A DNA stretch of 54,194 bases from Ignavibacteriales bacterium. GTDB lineage: Bacteria; Bacteroidota; Ignavibacteria; Ignavibacteriales; Melioribacteraceae. Location: the NCBI GenBank assembly GCA_016936095.1, contig JAFGPR010000094.1:1-54194 (forward strand). Reading direction: 5' to 3'. A model generated the notes under the pieces. That model was given only the letters and a program-made list of their open reading frames with translations, made no database searches and was not told where the DNA came from. Positions within the stretch are counted from its first letter, which is position 1; each line of letters begins with the position of its first letter. The position numbers and the translations under genes were made by a program. This document shows positions 1-8,473 of this stretch, piece by piece.

Positions 1-51
1 AAATTTTATAAAATAATTAAAGTATCAAATTTTCGAGTTTTTCAAAGACTG

Positions 52-170
52 CTATAGTTAAAGTCTCCTGATTATCCTTGACTATAAATATCCATAGTCA
101 AGGGAAATCCATTTAACTTGACTATAAATTATTATAGTTAAAGATAAGTCAATTCCCTTGACTATAAATT
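52..170. repeat. Array of inverted CTTGACTATA motifs with 40-bp period
   Basis: Forward copies of CTTGACTATA begin at 77, 117 and 157, exactly 40 bp apart. Reverse copies (CTATAGTTAAAG 52-63, ATAGTCAAGG 94-103, TTATAGTTAAAG 132-143) alternate with them. Copy two with its partner is a perfect 10-bp inverted repeat around an 8-nt spacer (76-103). Regularly spaced dyads ahead of an operon look like operators for a dimeric regulator, but no regulator gene is visible next to them. The units are too short and their spacers too similar for a CRISPR array. Confidence 0.7.
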
Positions 171-332
171 TGTTATTAAACTTATAAATATTTTCACTGA
201 TTAGTAAAAGCGTCAATTTCGGAACATTATTCTGAGATAACGAGGCAGAAAAGAAATCGGAAATTTGTTTTTGATGGTTACCTAAAACCTTTTGATAGGT
301 AGTTTTTATGTCAATTCAAAATTATTTTTAAT

Positions 333-340
333 TAAATTTG
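333..340 (+). promoter_or_regulatory. Candidate -7 box (TAAATTTG) for the helicase gene
   Basis: TAAATTTG fits the Bacteroidota -7 consensus TAnnTTTG and lies about 69 nt before the ATG of the helicase gene, downstream of the dyad array. No TTTG box stands at the ideal 19-nt distance, so this is a partial match. Confidence 0.35.
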
Positions 341-408
341 AATATAAAATGAGTATTTTTTTATAAATTAAAGAAAAAAAAATTTAATAACTTAAATAAT
401 AAAAAAAT

Positions 409-3400
409 ATGCTAATTGATAACAAAACCCAAAGAGAAAACTTTCCAAAAACTTTAATTGAATTTTTTCAAAAATATCTGGCAACGGGATCACTTGAAAC
501 AGTAACTGGTTATTTTTCAGTTCCCATGCTGGCTTACGCATTTGAGAATTTCAATGCTATTGAAAATTACAAACTAGTTCTTGGCAATCTTGTCAAAACT
601 GAAAAAGATAATGATAAAATTGTAAATTTATTACTTCAAGAAGAAGGATTATTTTCAACACTTAACCTCAGTGAGCAAGCAAAAAAAGCAGTAGACTTTT
701 TAAGACAAGAAATTGTCCAAGTAAAAACAGTGCGACCAAATTTTTGCCATGCTAAATCATATGTTTTTACAAGTAAGGATAATGATGCTCAAAAAAGTTT
801 CTTCATTATGGGAAGTTCAAATTTTACAGAATCAGGATTAGGTTTATATCCATCAAGTAATGTGGAGTTGAATTATGCCGATTTCGGAGGAAGCTCAGAT
901 TATAAGGAGATAAAAAACTGGTTTAATAACTTATGGAAATCTGAAGAAGCAAAAACTGAAATAGAAGTTGAAAGTAAAAAAATATCATATAAGGATTATC
1001 TCATCGAATTAATCAGCAAGTTGTTTAAGGAGTATTCACCTCAACAACTTTATTATAAGGTTTTATACGAATTATTTCGTGAAGAACTAATTGATTTTGA
1101 CCCACAGAGTTTGTTAAGTAAACAGATCGAACATTTACGCGATACAACTATCTACAATGTTTTATATCCATTCCAACAGAAGGGAGTACTCAGCTTAATA
1201 CAAAAACTACAAAATTATAATGGAGCAATCTTAGCAGATGCTGTTGGTCTTGGTAAAACATGGCAGGCGCTTGCTGTAATGAAATATTTTGAAATTCAGG
1301 GCTATAGAACTTTTCTATTTTGCCCTAAAAAACTTGAACACAACTGGCGCAGGTATTTAGAGGGACACGACTCAAAATTTGAATCGGATAAATTAAGATA
1401 CACAATAAGATATCATACTGATTTACAAGACGAAAGAATTAATGGTTATGATGACGGATTTACATTAGATAATCACTTTAAAAACAATCCTAAAATTTTA
1501 ATTATTATTGATGAAAGCCATAATCTTAGAAATGATAAATCAATTCGATATAAATTTTTAGTGGATAATATTTTATCAACAAATAAAGATGTGAAAGTAT
1601 TAATGCTTTCTGCGACACCGATAAATACTAAACTACTTGATATTAGAAATCAATTTAAGTTAATGGTAAAGGGCGATGATAAAGGTTTTGAAAATTCAGA
1701 ATTTGAAATTTCAAGTCTTCAATCATTATTCGCAAACGCACAAAAAGATTTCAACGAATGGCAGGAATTGGGAGACAGAAGGATAAGTGTATTTATTAAT
1801 AAATTACCACAACATTTCTTTTCACTTGCCGATGCAGTAATCGTTGCCCGAACAAGAGAACTTATTAAGAAAACAACAGAAAATGATGTCTTTGAATTTC
1901 CTAAAAAGGAAAAACCAACAAATGTATTTGTAAGCCCCAAAAGTATTGGCTCACTAAAATCATTTGAAGAAATTTTAGATGCACTAAGCATAAATCTAAC
2001 AGCATATAAACCTGCACAATATACTTCTGAAGAAAAAGTCAAATCTGTACTTGAAGATGAAAAACAAAGACAGAAATTTTTGGTTAAGATGATGTATATT
2101 TTGATGATAAAACGGCTTGAATCCTCATGGCATTCTTTTAAAATAACTGTTAATAATATTCTTGAACATCATAAAAATGCATTAGATAAGGTAAATGAAT
2201 ATTTGAAAACAAAAAAAGAAGAAAAGATAGAGTTAGAATTTAACGAGTCAGATACTGAAGATTTAACAGAAATTGCAAATGACCTTGAACAGCAAAATGG
2301 GATAACTTACGAAGATATAACTTTGGGTAAAAAGAACCCAATACCAATTTCGAGCATTACACAAATTAACTTATTCAAAAAACATCTTGAAGAAGATATT
2401 GAAAAATTTAATTCCTTAATGAATGACCTTAACGAATTATTTAAAAAGACTGAAGATGAAAAAAGAATTCCCAATAATTACAAAAGCGTTGATAATAAAC
2501 TAGAAAAATTGATTGAGTTAATTTTAGATAAAAGAAAAGAGAGAGAAAATAAAAAGGTTCTGATTTTTACTGTTTATACTGATACGGCAAAATATCTTTT
2601 TGAACAATTGAAAGCGAGGGGTTTTACAAGAATTGCTTATGTATCGGGTAGCGAAGGGAAATCAGATGATGGATATAGCAGCAAGAATTTTGAACCAATC
2701 CTCGAAAGATTTGCACCATATACTAAATTGTTCAACGAAAAGGATTGGTCTAAATATTACAGAACGGATGGAATATTAAAAATTGAAAATTTTGATGATT
2801 GGAAAAATTACATAATTACAAAAGATATAAAACTTAAAGAACAAATTGAAAATCCAATTGACATTTTGATTTCTACCGATTGCCTTAGCGAAGGACAAAA
2901 CTTACAAGATTGTGATTGCGTTATCAACTATGACATTCATTGGAATCCGGTGCGTTTAATACAAAGAATGGGTAGAATTGACCGGCTTGCTTCTCCAAAT
3001 AAAAGTATTATGGGAATGAATTTTTGGCCTGCTGATAGTTATGAACAATTTTTGACTTTACGAAAACGAGTCGAAGAAAGAATGGCTCTGCTTTCCATTG
3101 TTGGTGCTGAGATTGACCCGAATATTTCTCCTGATATGGAAGAAATAACAAAAGGTAATCCTTTAATTTCTCATCAAGAAGAAAAGATGCTTGAGCAACT
3201 GCAAATAAGTTGGGATGATATTGAAGATAATTCTGAAACTCTGGGATTTGATAAATTCTCTCTCGAAACATTTCGACAGGAACTTTACGAATTATACCAG
3301 CAAAAGAGAAAAGAACTTGAAGCAATTCCAAATGGTGTATATACGGGTTTTAAACAAAAATTAGATGTTATTTCAGAATCAAAAGAAAATGCTCTCGTTG

Positions 3401-3783
3401 CACTTATAGGATATCCCAAAAGAAATATTGATGAGAACGAATATAAATATGAGAAACTCCACTTGATTTATGCGGATGGAATTTTACCACCAAAATTTAT
3501 TAACGATGTAGAACTTTTAAACATATTAAGACAGCATAAATCTGACAAAAGGCTTGTTCCAAATAAGATAGACAAAATGGATAAGAAAGAAATTAAAAAT
3601 ATGCAATCGCTAATAAAAGATTGGTTGAATTGGAAAACAGGGAAAACAACTGTTGAATCTATTTCAGATTTATTTGAGAAAGGAGTAACAGAGCAGACGA
3701 AACCGAAAGTAAAAAAAATAGAAGATATTTATAAAGAAGAAAATTTTGATTTAATAACCTGGTTTGTGATTTCTAAAGATTAA
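409..3783 (+). CDS. PLD-nuclease / SNF2-family helicase fusion (restriction/defence)
   Basis: A predicted DNA translocase joined to a phospholipase-D-type nuclease. The N-terminal ~200 residues carry a PLD half-site (HAK at 114-116, then GSSNFTESGL at 135-144). The SNF2/HepA-type motor follows: Walker A DAVGLGKT (277-284), DESH (368-371), SATP (401-404), and C-terminal helicase motif VI QRMGRIDR (852-859). A long charged linker around 600-700 separates the two RecA-like lobes. A single PLD motif implies that the nuclease works as a dimer, as in NgoAVII-type enzymes where PLD nuclease and helicase act together. The gene leads the island and is followed by the GxxExxY and methyltransferase genes, so it probably supplies ATP-driven restriction. 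The family call is firm; the restriction role is inferred from context. Confidence 0.85.
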   Translation: MLIDNKTQRENFPKTLIEFFQKYLATGSLETVTGYFSVPMLAYAFENFNAIENYKLVLGNLVKTEKDNDKIVNLLLQEEGLFSTLNLSEQAKKAVDFLRQEIVQVKTVRPNFCHAKSYVFTSKDNDAQKSFFIMGSSNFTESGLGLYPSSNVELNYADFGGSSDYKEIKNWFNNLWKSEEAKTEIEVESKKISYKDYLIELISKLFKEYSPQQLYYKVLYELFREELIDFDPQSLLSKQIEHLRDTTIYNVLYPFQQKGVLSLIQKLQNYNGAILADAVGLGKTWQALAVMKYFEIQGYRTFLFCPKKLEHNWRRYLEGHDSKFESDKLRYTIRYHTDLQDERINGYDDGFTLDNHFKNNPKILIIIDESHNLRNDKSIRYKFLVDNILSTNKDVKVLMLSATPINTKLLDIRNQFKLMVKGDDKGFENSEFEISSLQSLFANAQKDFNEWQELGDRRISVFINKLPQHFFSLADAVIVARTRELIKKTTENDVFEFPKKEKPTNVFVSPKSIGSLKSFEEILDALSINLTAYKPAQYTSEEKVKSVLEDEKQRQKFLVKMMYILMIKRLESSWHSFKITVNNILEHHKNALDKVNEYLKTKKEEKIELEFNESDTEDLTEIANDLEQQNGITYEDITLGKKNPIPISSITQINLFKKHLEEDIEKFNSLMNDLNELFKKTEDEKRIPNNYKSVDNKLEKLIELILDKRKERENKKVLIFTVYTDTAKYLFEQLKARGFTRIAYVSGSEGKSDDGYSSKNFEPILERFAPYTKLFNEKDWSKYYRTDGILKIENFDDWKNYIITKDIKLKEQIENPIDILISTDCLSEGQNLQDCDCVINYDIHWNPVRLIQRMGRIDRLASPNKSIMGMNFWPADSYEQFLTLRKRVEERMALLSIVGAEIDPNISPDMEEITKGNPLISHQEEKMLEQLQISWDDIEDNSETLGFDKFSLETFRQELYELYQQKRKELEAIPNGVYTGFKQKLDVISESKENALVALIGYPKRNIDENEYKYEKLHLIYADGILPPKFINDVELLNILRQHKSDKRLVPNKIDKMDKKEIKNMQSLIKDWLNWKTGKTTVESISDLFEKGVTEQTKPKVKKIEDIYKEENFDLITWFVISKD

Positions 3784-3811
3784 AAAATTAAAATAAAACA
3801 TGAACGCATAA

Positions 3812-4186
3812 ATGTTAGACATAAATGATTTAACATCAGGAATATTAAAATGTGCATACAAAGTTCACTCTGAACTTGGACCTGGACTTTTAGAAAGTGC
3901 TTATGAAGAGTGTTTATTTTATGAACTTGAACAGGCAGGATTTCGTGTTGAGAAGCAGAAGACATTACCTTTGGTTTACCACGATGTTAAATTAGATGCA
4001 GGATATAGAATTGATTTATTAGTTGAAAATAAAGTTGTGTTTGAAATTAAAGCTGTTGCATGTTTCAATGATGTTCATCTTGCACAAGTTTTGACTTATC
4101 TTAAACTATCTAAATGCAAAATCGGTTTACTCATAAATTTTAATGTTAAATCACTTAAAAACGGAATTAAAAGAGTAATTTATTAA
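3812..4186 (+). CDS. GxxExxY family protein (PD-(D/E)XK-like)
   Basis: A 124-residue protein with the family signature GLLESAY (25-31). Downstream residues fit a PD-(D/E)XK nuclease core: D68 in YRIDLL, then E78-x-K80 in VFEIKA, and a Q92...Y96 pair on the following helix. Members of this family are small, widespread in environmental bacteria and have no settled function. A metal-dependent nuclease fold is predicted, but activity is unknown. The gene starts 28 nt after the helicase stop without a clear Shine-Dalgarno sequence. It ends 3 nt before a 94-nt palindromic CTCTGTG element. It may belong to the defence operon, or it may be a passenger that arrived with the repeat. Confidence 0.85.
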   Translation: MLDINDLTSGILKCAYKVHSELGPGLLESAYEECLFYELEQAGFRVEKQKTLPLVYHDVKLDAGYRIDLLVENKVVFEIKAVACFNDVHLAQVLTYLKLSKCKIGLLINFNVKSLKNGIKRVIY

Positions 4187-4189
4187 TTA

Positions 4190-4283
4190 CTCTGTGTGAC
4201 TCAGTGAAAACCTCTGTGCGACTTTGTGGTAAAAAATACTTAACCACAGAGTATCGCAGAGTAAGGCACAGAGTTTCACAGAG
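4190..4283. repeat. 94-nt imperfect palindrome built from CTCTGTG words
   Basis: Two 41-nt arms (4190-4230 and 4243-4283) pair without gaps at 29 of 41 positions around a 12-nt AT loop (AAAAAATACTTA). Each arm holds CTCTGTG/CTTTGTG words about 10-12 nt apart. Related sequence recurs at 9431-9535 and 9625-9675. It sits directly after the GxxExxY stop codon and 45 nt before the methyltransferase start. It could fold as RNA and affect transcription or stability between the two genes, or be a dispersed mobile-type repeat. Confidence 0.8.
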
Positions 4284-4328
4284 AGAAAAAAAACTATAAA
4301 GGATTTTTATTATAAATCAAGAAGGAAT

Positions 4329-7300
4329 ATGAACCTACAAATTTTTAACAAAGAGAATCTTTTTAATTCATCTAATAATTTGTTCGAGCAGCTCGGAATT
4401 AAACTTAACTCCAGTACAAGCGAAAATATTCCAATCAAAGATGTCCTTAAAAATCATTACAAGGAAAACAATACTTTTAATTCCATCGGCAATACTTATT
4501 TTATTGGAATTATTGATGATTCAATATTTAAAGAAACTGGTATGTTCGATGAAAATTATTCTTTCAGCGATGCACTTGAGCAATCAGAAATAAATTATAA
4601 TGGTTTAATGCTTTTTGCAATTGAATTAAATAAAATTCCGACAAGAACTGAAATTTCCGATATTACACGAGCATTCAACCGAGTCAGCAAAAAAATGCCC
4701 GTTGCTGTTCTATTAAAATATTTTATTGATAATGAAGCGGTTATCTCTTTTGCTATAAGCGAAAGAATGTCCTACCACCAATCTTGGCGTGCTGGGGATA
4801 AGGTTGGTAAAATTACAATGTTAAAAGATATTAAAATAAATAAAACACATTCGGCTCATTTAAAAATACTTAGTGGTTTATCTATTTTAAATCAAAGACC
4901 TCCTATTCGTTCTTATAATGACCTACATAAATTTTGGCAACACGCTTTTTCAATTCAAGCATTAAATGAGAAATTTTATACTGATTTACAGGAATGGTTC
5001 TATTTTGCAGCACAAAATATTGAGCTTCCATTTAAACCTGATTATATTAATGAGAAAGAAAATATAAAAAATTTTCTTGTTCGTTTACTTGCGAGAATAA
5101 TGTTTTGTTGGTTCGTAAAGGAAAAAGGATTAATCAAATCTGAATTATTAGAAATAATAGATTGGAACGGCAGAAAGTATCTTTTAACAAATGATATTGA
5201 TGATAAAAATTTTCTATTTAGTAACTCATATTATAGAGGAATTCTACAAAATATTTTTTTTAATGCGCTTAATAAAAAAGATAAAAAATCAATTAAAGAT
5301 TTCAAATGGCTAAAATATTTAAATTCTAATTTTAATATTGAATGGTTGCTAAAAATACCGTATTTAAATGGTGGCATTTTTGATAAATTGGAAGAAGATA
5401 ACACAAAAGAAAGTATTGAAGATTCTGTAATAAAAATACCAAACTACTTATTCTATGGCATCGAGAAAGAAGAAGAGATAGTTACAGGGCGAAGAAGAAA
5501 TATAAAAAATATAAAGCATAAAGGATTAAATTGTATTTTAAATGATTATAAATTTACACTTGACGAAAACACACCTTTTGAAGAAGATATTGCACTAGAT
5601 CCGGAAATGCTCGGATTAGTTTTTGAAAATTTACTTGCCGAATTAGATCCTAATCTGGAAGAGAACACAAAAAGAAGTATTAGAAAACTAACCGGAAGTT
5701 ATTATACTCCTAGAAAGATCATTTACGAAATGGTAAATGATAGTTTATTTCTTTATCTCAATAAATTTATTCAAGAAAAATATAAAGATTTACCAAACAA
5801 TAAACAAAAAATTAATGATTTAATTTATTTTAACAAATTTGAAGATGATGATTCTACTTTCTCGGAAGCAGTAGTTGACTCATTAGATAAATTTAAAATT
5901 CTTGATCCAGCCTGCGGTTCGGGTGCTTTTCCAATGGGTATGTTGAATCGGATAGTAGAGATATTAAAAACAGTTGATTGTAAAAATGAAAGATGGATAA
6001 ATATAAAACTCAGGAATGTTGATTCAGCACAACAAAATGAATTTAAAAAAGTTTTAACAATTCATCTCGATGATTATAGTCGTAAGTTAGGTATTATTAG
6101 AGATAGTATTTATGCTATTGATATTCAACCAATGGCAGTTCAAATTACCAAACTGCGATTTTTTATTTCTTTACTTATAGACCAAAAAACAGAAAATATT
6201 ATTACTCCAATGCCGAACATTGAAACAAAAATAATATGTGCCGATAGTTTGAAAAACATACATTCCGACTTCTTTAATGAAGAAGCAATAAAAAAACTTA
6301 CGGAAGCAAGAAATATTTATTATCGACCTGATTTAACACAAGAAGAAAGGAATAGAATTACAGATGAAATAGTTATTATTCTAAATGATGCTTTCCCTGA
6401 TTTTCATAAAGATGTAACAGGTAAAAATCAACCGGTTAGGAATAAAGAACTTTTAAAAAAATGGTTTAAAGAAGCAGCCATCTCTGCTCCATTTTTTAAC
6501 TTAGAATTTTTCTATCCCGAATTAAAAGAACAAGGTGGTTTTGATTGTATTATTGGGAATCCACCTTATGGAGGGAATAAAGTTACTGATGATGTACGAA
6601 ATTCATTAGATATTGAGAGTAAGGATCCATACGGTGCGTTTATTGCTCGATTTCTTAATAATTATGATAAACCAACACCATTAAAACACGGTGGTGTACT
6701 GGCTTTTATAGTTAGTGATACTTTTATGACTATTAAAAGTCACTTAAAACTTCGAAAACATTTAATGCAAAATTATATCCATAAAATGGTTCGTGTCCAT
6801 CCGGATACTTTCAGAGCAACCGTAAATACTGTAATTATGGTTGCTGAACGTAATACAAAAAGAGAGTTTAATGAAGAACATATATGCTTAATGGCTGATC
6901 TAACTAATATAAGCATTCACGAAAATTATGAGAGATTTATACAAATACTAAACCTTACCAAAGTTGATGAATTTGACACGGATAAAAAGAATATTAGTAA
7001 TGAACAATTCGCAATATATAATTTTCCACAGTCACTTATTAAAACTAATAGTAATTTACCTTTCTTTGTTGCAAGTCCTAAACTATTTTCGCTTATGAAT
7101 GATTCCGGACCTGATTTAAAAAAGGAATGGAGAGAGATATCTGGTGTTAAAATATTGAATAGAAATTTGAAAATCAATAATAAAATTTTAGGAATCGTGA
7201 AATTAGGTGATGTTGAAAAAATCGCAAAAGGCATGGATAGTTGTATAAAGTATGTTTTTAGATCCGATAATAATGTACCAATCATTAGAACACACTATAA

Positions 7301-8027
7301 AATTGTTGATAAACAAAAAATTAGAAGCAAACACGAAATAACAATACTTACAGAAAAGGAGAAATTAAATGGTGTATCTGAGAAAGATTTTATTATACCA
7401 TTTAATAAAGGAGCTAGTTCAGATAGTTCTGATGGATGGTTACCAAATTATTATGTTCCAATAGAATATTATATTGATTGGTCTACAAAAGCTGTAGATG
7501 AGCACTACCACCGAAATAAAAATTTATATTTTTTGGACGGCTTGACTTTCTCATTTCGCGGAGAATATTCACCTACGTTTAGATTAAAAAACATAGGCCC
7601 ATTTGATGCGAATAGTTCATTCATTGGAACAAGAAATTTTGATCCTATTATATTACTTGGTGTATTGTGTTCAAAATTTATTAGGTACATTTTTAATGTC
7701 TACATACAACATACGATTGCTTCTGATATTGATAAAATTAAAGAAATTCCAATAAAATTAACACTTAGTAATAATAATATTTTAAATAAAATGATATTAG
7801 ATATAATTGATAAACAAAAAAGTACTTCAAGATATGACTATTCTAGTTATGAACAGATTGAAGTTGATAAAATAATTTACGATGAATACGGTCTCAATAT
7901 GGAAGATGTTCAAGAAGTAGAAAATTGGTATGCACGCAGATATCCAAAACTTGTTTCAGCCCAGAAGTCAAATCTACGGGCACTTGGTAAAAGCGATGAT
8001 TATTTAGTTTTATATGGTTTAAGGTAA
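4329..8027 (+). CDS. Eco57I-like adenine-specific DNA methyltransferase, PglX-sized
   Basis: A 1232-residue N6-adenine methyltransferase of the gamma type. The SAM-binding motif I is LDPACGSGAF (525-534) and the catalytic motif IV is NPPY (744-747) in IIGNPPYGG. About 500 residues precede motif I, and the C-terminal ~270 residues are probably the target-recognition region. The size resembles BREX PglX or type IIG enzymes. No PD-(D/E)XK signature is obvious at the N-terminus, so cleavage may come from the PLD helicase in trans. A good Shine-Dalgarno sequence (AAGGA) precedes ATG. The gene is 5 nt upstream of the EVE gene, so the two are probably co-transcribed. The likely role is self-methylation in the defence system; recognition sequence unknown. 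Confidence 0.88.
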   Translation: MNLQIFNKENLFNSSNNLFEQLGIKLNSSTSENIPIKDVLKNHYKENNTFNSIGNTYFIGIIDDSIFKETGMFDENYSFSDALEQSEINYNGLMLFAIELNKIPTRTEISDITRAFNRVSKKMPVAVLLKYFIDNEAVISFAISERMSYHQSWRAGDKVGKITMLKDIKINKTHSAHLKILSGLSILNQRPPIRSYNDLHKFWQHAFSIQALNEKFYTDLQEWFYFAAQNIELPFKPDYINEKENIKNFLVRLLARIMFCWFVKEKGLIKSELLEIIDWNGRKYLLTNDIDDKNFLFSNSYYRGILQNIFFNALNKKDKKSIKDFKWLKYLNSNFNIEWLLKIPYLNGGIFDKLEEDNTKESIEDSVIKIPNYLFYGIEKEEEIVTGRRRNIKNIKHKGLNCILNDYKFTLDENTPFEEDIALDPEMLGLVFENLLAELDPNLEENTKRSIRKLTGSYYTPRKIIYEMVNDSLFLYLNKFIQEKYKDLPNNKQKINDLIYFNKFEDDDSTFSEAVVDSLDKFKILDPACGSGAFPMGMLNRIVEILKTVDCKNERWINIKLRNVDSAQQNEFKKVLTIHLDDYSRKLGIIRDSIYAIDIQPMAVQITKLRFFISLLIDQKTENIITPMPNIETKIICADSLKNIHSDFFNEEAIKKLTEARNIYYRPDLTQEERNRITDEIVIILNDAFPDFHKDVTGKNQPVRNKELLKKWFKEAAISAPFFNLEFFYPELKEQGGFDCIIGNPPYGGNKVTDDVRNSLDIESKDPYGAFIARFLNNYDKPTPLKHGGVLAFIVSDTFMTIKSHLKLRKHLMQNYIHKMVRVHPDTFRATVNTVIMVAERNTKREFNEEHICLMADLTNISIHENYERFIQILNLTKVDEFDTDKKNISNEQFAIYNFPQSLIKTNSNLPFFVASPKLFSLMNDSGPDLKKEWREISGVKILNRNLKINNKILGIVKLGDVEKIAKGMDSCIKYVFRSDNNVPIIRTHYKIVDKQKIRSKHEITILTEKEKLNGVSEKDFIIPFNKGASSDSSDGWLPNYYVPIEYYIDWSTKAVDEHYHRNKNLYFLDGLTFSFRGEYSPTFRLKNIGPFDANSSFIGTRNFDPIILLGVLCSKFIRYIFNVYIQHTIASDIDKIKEIPIKLTLSNNNILNKMILDIIDKQKSTSRYDYSSYEQIEVDKIIYDEYGLNMEDVQEVENWYARRYPKLVSAQKSNLRALGKSDDYLVLYGLR

Positions 8028-8032
8028 AATTT

Positions 8033-8446
8033 ATGAAATATTGGGTTGTAAAATTTGCACCTTTCCGTTATTCTTGGTCGGATATATTGCTCAATGGAAA
8101 ATTTGAAATTTATTCTGTAAGAAATATTCAAGCTTGTAATAATCTAAAGCAAATGAAAGTAGATGATAAAGTACTTTTTTATCATAGTCAAATTGAAAAA
8201 CAAATCATGGGTATTATGAAAGTAATAGAAGAAGCTCATAAGGATAAAACTACTGCTAATAACAGATGGGTCTCTGTAACTTATGAACCTATTGAAAGTT
8301 TTAATAAACCTGTTTCATTAAATGAAATAAAAAACACAAATGAATTAGCGGACATTGGTTTAATAAGACAACCTCGACTTTCTGTTATGCCTATTAAAAA
8401 GGAATATTTTGATATTATTGTTAAGAAAGGTACAAAAATAATTTAA
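8033..8446 (+). CDS. EVE domain protein (modified-base reader)
   Basis: A single EVE domain of 137 residues. It shows the family's characteristic start (KYWVVKFAPFRYSW), the central VRNIQACNNLKQMKVDDKVL stretch and the end RLSVMPI. EVE domains belong to the PUA/YTH-like fold and bind flipped-out modified bases. They occur alone or fused to restriction components such as McrB. The start codon lies 5 nt after the methyltransferase stop, which argues for translational coupling. By context the protein may sense either the host's own modification or modified phage DNA, but the ligand cannot be read from sequence. An RNA-related role, as proposed for some stand-alone EVE proteins, is an alternative. 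Confidence 0.88.
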   Translation: MKYWVVKFAPFRYSWSDILLNGKFEIYSVRNIQACNNLKQMKVDDKVLFYHSQIEKQIMGIMKVIEEAHKDKTTANNRWVSVTYEPIESFNKPVSLNEIKNTNELADIGLIRQPRLSVMPIKKEYFDIIVKKGTKII

Positions 8447-8473
8447 TCAATTGAATAATATTAGGGATATCAA

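Larger units (their letters stand above)
1..408. other. Intergenic region upstream of the defence island
   Basis: No convincing gene is visible. The left half holds the array of inverted CTTGACTATA motifs listed separately. A short inverted repeat, TACCTA (279-284) with TAGGTA (296-301) followed by GTTTTT, could be a weak terminator of a gene lying to the left of the window. A TAnnTTTG-type box at 333-340 precedes the helicase gene. The last 60 bases before the start codon are almost pure A/T. Confidence 0.6.

Noticed and set aside
52-170. Possible CRISPR array (regular 40-bp spacing)
   Set aside because: The repeats are only about 10-13 bp, alternate in orientation, and the spaces between them also contain the inverted copies; no cas genes are present.
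1719-2042. 107-codon reverse ORF inside the helicase gene
   Set aside because: Low-complexity Ser/Leu/Phe composition typical of an antisense shadow; the forward frame carries the domain motifs.
3008-3331. 107-codon reverse ORF inside the helicase gene
   Set aside because: A shadow of a strongly supported coding frame on the opposite strand.
4190-4283. Possible CRISPR or tandem minisatellite of CTCTGTG words
   Set aside because: The words form two arms of one palindrome rather than a direct array with unique spacers.
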